NCBI GenBank assembly: GCA_002362145.1 | Contig: DETX01000131.1 | Location: forward strand, 1 to 7,349 | DNA from: Clostridiales bacterium UBA3277 | GTDB taxonomy: Bacteria; Bacillota; Clostridia; Oscillospirales; Oscillospiraceae | Direction: 5' to 3' | Length of the DNA: 7,349 nt | Shown here: positions 6,282 to 7,349 of the stretch, piece after piece | How the letters are laid out: every line of letters begins with the position of its first letter | Numbering within the stretch: the stretch's first letter is position 1 | Notes under the pieces: generated by a model | Told to the model about the DNA's origin: nothing | Database searches by the model: none | The model's input: only the letters and a program-made list of their open reading frames with translations | Made by a program: the position numbers and the translations under genes

Positions 6282-7171
6282 TACCGGCGAATTATTCCAG
6301 GATTAGCTTCCCGTTTCTGGGATTGGAGGTGGACCCGGGGCGGGGGTTCCAGCTGGGACCTCTGACGGTCCACTATTACGGGGCGGTTATCGCCCTGGGA
6401 CTTGTGCTGGCGGTGGTCTACGCCCTGCGCCGGTCCAAGGAATTTGGCCTTAAGGAGGACGACATTCTCGACGGCGTGCTGTGGGTGACGCCCTTCGCCA
6501 TCGTCTGCGCCCGGGTCTACTATGTCATCTTCTCCTGGGCGGACTATCGGGAGAACCCCATCTCCGTGCTGTACATCTGGGAGGGGGGACTGGCCATTTA
6601 CGGCGGGGTTATCGGCGCCGTCATCGGCGTGGCCGTGCTGTGCAGAATCAAAAAGATTCGGATGTCCACCCTGCTGGATCTGGTGCTGCTGGGCTTTCTC
6701 ATCGGCCAGAGCATCGGCCGCTGGGGGAACTTCTTCAACCGGGAGGCCTTCGGCGCGGCCACGGAGAGCTTCTTCCGGATGGGGCTGTACAACACCGTCA
6801 CGGGGGCCTGGGAATACTACCACCCAACCTTCCTGTACGAATCGGTGTGGAACCTGGCGGGGCTGATTCTGCTCCACTTCTGCTCCAAGCGCCGCAGGTA
6901 CGATGGCCAGATTGCCCTGGGCTATGCCGCCTGGTACGGCCTGGGCAGGACCTTTATTGAGGGACTGCGGGTGGACAGCCTGTACTGGGGCCCCTTCCGG
7001 GTGAGCCAGGTTCTGTCTGCCCTGATCTGCGTGGCCGCGGTGGCGGTCCTCATCTGGCAGAGCTTCCGGCCCCACGATCCGGAGAAACTTTATGGAAACC
7101 AAGTCGCCGCCCAGGATACCGAAAGGGCGGAAAAAGAGAAGGCCGAGAAAACAGAGAAACCCGAGGAATGA
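6278..7171 (+). CDS. lgt: phosphatidylglycerol--prolipoprotein diacylglyceryl transferase
   Basis: Lgt transfers diacylglycerol from phosphatidylglycerol to the lipobox cysteine of prolipoproteins, the first step of lipoprotein maturation. The 297-residue protein has about seven hydrophobic membrane segments and the family signature GRWGNFFNREAFG (147-159), with Arg148, Asn151 and Asn154. HPTFLYES (182-189) and GRTFIEGLRVDSL (223-235) add conserved polar residues at the membrane face. The WEGGLAIYGG block (101-110) has Tyr108 where the E. coli enzyme has His103. The tail after about residue 264 is highly charged and ends in a Lys/Glu-rich stretch that is probably cytoplasmic and disordered. 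AAAGGAG at 6264-6270 sits 7 bases before the ATG, which overlaps the yfmH stop as ATGA. It is the last gene of its operon. Confidence 0.95.
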   Translation: MIPANYSRISFPFLGLEVDPGRGFQLGPLTVHYYGAVIALGLVLAVVYALRRSKEFGLKEDDILDGVLWVTPFAIVCARVYYVIFSWADYRENPISVLYIWEGGLAIYGGVIGAVIGVAVLCRIKKIRMSTLLDLVLLGFLIGQSIGRWGNFFNREAFGAATESFFRMGLYNTVTGAWEYYHPTFLYESVWNLAGLILLHFCSKRRRYDGQIALGYAAWYGLGRTFIEGLRVDSLYWGPFRVSQVLSALICVAAVAVLIWQSFRPHDPEKLYGNQVAAQDTERAEKEKAEKTEKPEE

Positions 7172-7177
7172 GGTCAA

Positions 7178-7214
7178 GACACCCCTGGACACAATGGTTC
7201 AGGGGTGTCCTTTT
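7178..7214 (+). terminator. rho-independent terminator after lgt
   Basis: GACACCCCTG (7178-7187) pairs perfectly with CAGGGGTGTC (7200-7209). The stem can be extended inward by a G-U and an A-U pair, leaving an 8-base loop, and is followed by CTTTT. It begins 6 bases after the lgt stop and ends the yfmF-yfmH-lgt transcript. Confidence 0.88.
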
Positions 7215-7275
7215 GTAATCGGCACACTTTTTGCGGTGGATGCAGGGAACAGGAAAAACCGCCGGATATTTCGGA

Positions 7276-7304
7276 TTGCCAAATTGATTTCTCTGCCATA
7301 TAAT
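7276..7304 (+). promoter_or_regulatory. strong sigma-A promoter for a gene beyond the right edge
   Basis: TTGCCA (7276-7281) and a perfect TATAAT (7299-7304) are separated by exactly 17 bases. Transcription should start near 7311 and leave the window rightward. No open reading frame of its own is visible before the edge. Confidence 0.75.
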
Positions 7305-7306
7305 AT

Positions 7307-7319
7307 GTAATACTATTAC
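7307..7319. promoter_or_regulatory. operator-like palindrome at the transcription start
   Basis: GTAATA-C-TATTAC is a perfect 6-1-6 palindrome beginning two bases after the -10 element and covering the predicted start site. Its position suggests a repressor site. The binding protein is not known and its half-site differs from the TGAACA half-sites at the left end. Confidence 0.5.
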
Positions 7320-7349
7320 CTGATAAAAAATATTCAATTTTTATCAGGT
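7318..7349. repeat. 12-base perfect inverted repeat at the window edge
   Basis: ACCTGATAAAAA (7318-7329) and TTTTTATCAGGT (7338-7349) form a perfect 12-base inverted repeat around an 8-base AT-rich spacer. It lies at about +8 to +39 of the predicted transcript and overlaps the neighbouring palindrome by two bases. It may be an operator or a leader hairpin. It reaches the last base of the window and may be longer. Confidence 0.65.

Noticed and set aside
6170..7192. A 340-codon leftward open frame opposite lgt
   Set aside because: It mirrors the lgt membrane protein, is low in complexity, shows no start signals, and runs into the lgt terminator region. lgt has clear signature motifs.
7234..7266. 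Possible GCGGT/ACCGC hairpin between the lgt terminator and the right-edge promoter
   Set aside because: The stem is only 5 base pairs with a loop of about 20 bases and no T-run, so it is not convincing as a terminator or operator.

Overview
The window looks like a piece of chromosome from a fairly GC-rich Gram-positive anaerobe of the class Clostridia, possibly an Oscillospiraceae-type gut bacterium. The reasons are the GC-rich coding sequence, strong GGAGG-type ribosome binding sites, sigma-A-like promoters, and the M16-peptidase pair YfmF/YfmH, which is typical of Firmicutes. This assignment is inferred from style and gene content, not from a marker gene. No rRNA, tRNA, CRISPR array, insertion sequence or phage gene was seen.

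Layout. Positions 1-100 hold a sigma-A promoter with two copies of a perfect 6-1-6 palindrome (TGAACA-N-TGTTCA). It drives a two-gene rightward unit: a TetR-family regulator (102-674) and a flavodoxin-fold, iron-sulfur-flavoprotein-like oxidoreductase (678-1400). A strong hairpin terminator at 1416-1452 closes this unit and also serves the leftward unit that converges on it. That unit runs from about 3611 down to 1489: a structured 5' leader, prmA (ribosomal protein L11 methyltransferase, 3494-2538) and, overlapping it by 4 bases, a membrane-anchored putative glycoside hydrolase of the DUF4015 type (2541-1489).

The divergent intergenic region 3495-3729 holds a leftward promoter for prmA, a nested inverted repeat in its leader, a 21-bp interrupted palindrome, and a rightward promoter. 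The rightward unit has three genes, yfmF (3730-4995), yfmH (4992-6281) and lgt (6278-7171), joined by two ATGA stop/start overlaps and ended by a hairpin terminator at 7178-7214. YfmF lacks the zinc-binding motif and YfmH has it, so they probably form a dead/active M16 heterodimer. Lgt attaches diacylglycerol to prolipoproteins. Positions 7215-7349 hold no gene. They carry a strong promoter with two inverted repeats at and just after the predicted start of transcription, which must serve a gene beyond the right edge.

How the genes work together. The three units look independent: a self-regulated TetR/redox module, a ribosome-modification gene coupled to an envelope hydrolase, and a peptidase pair coupled to lipoprotein maturation. 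Most genes are ordinary housekeeping or widespread accessory genes. The least explained signals are in non-coding DNA: the prmA leader, the twin TetR operators, and the operator-like repeats at the right edge. I see no clear sign of a wholly new multi-gene system.
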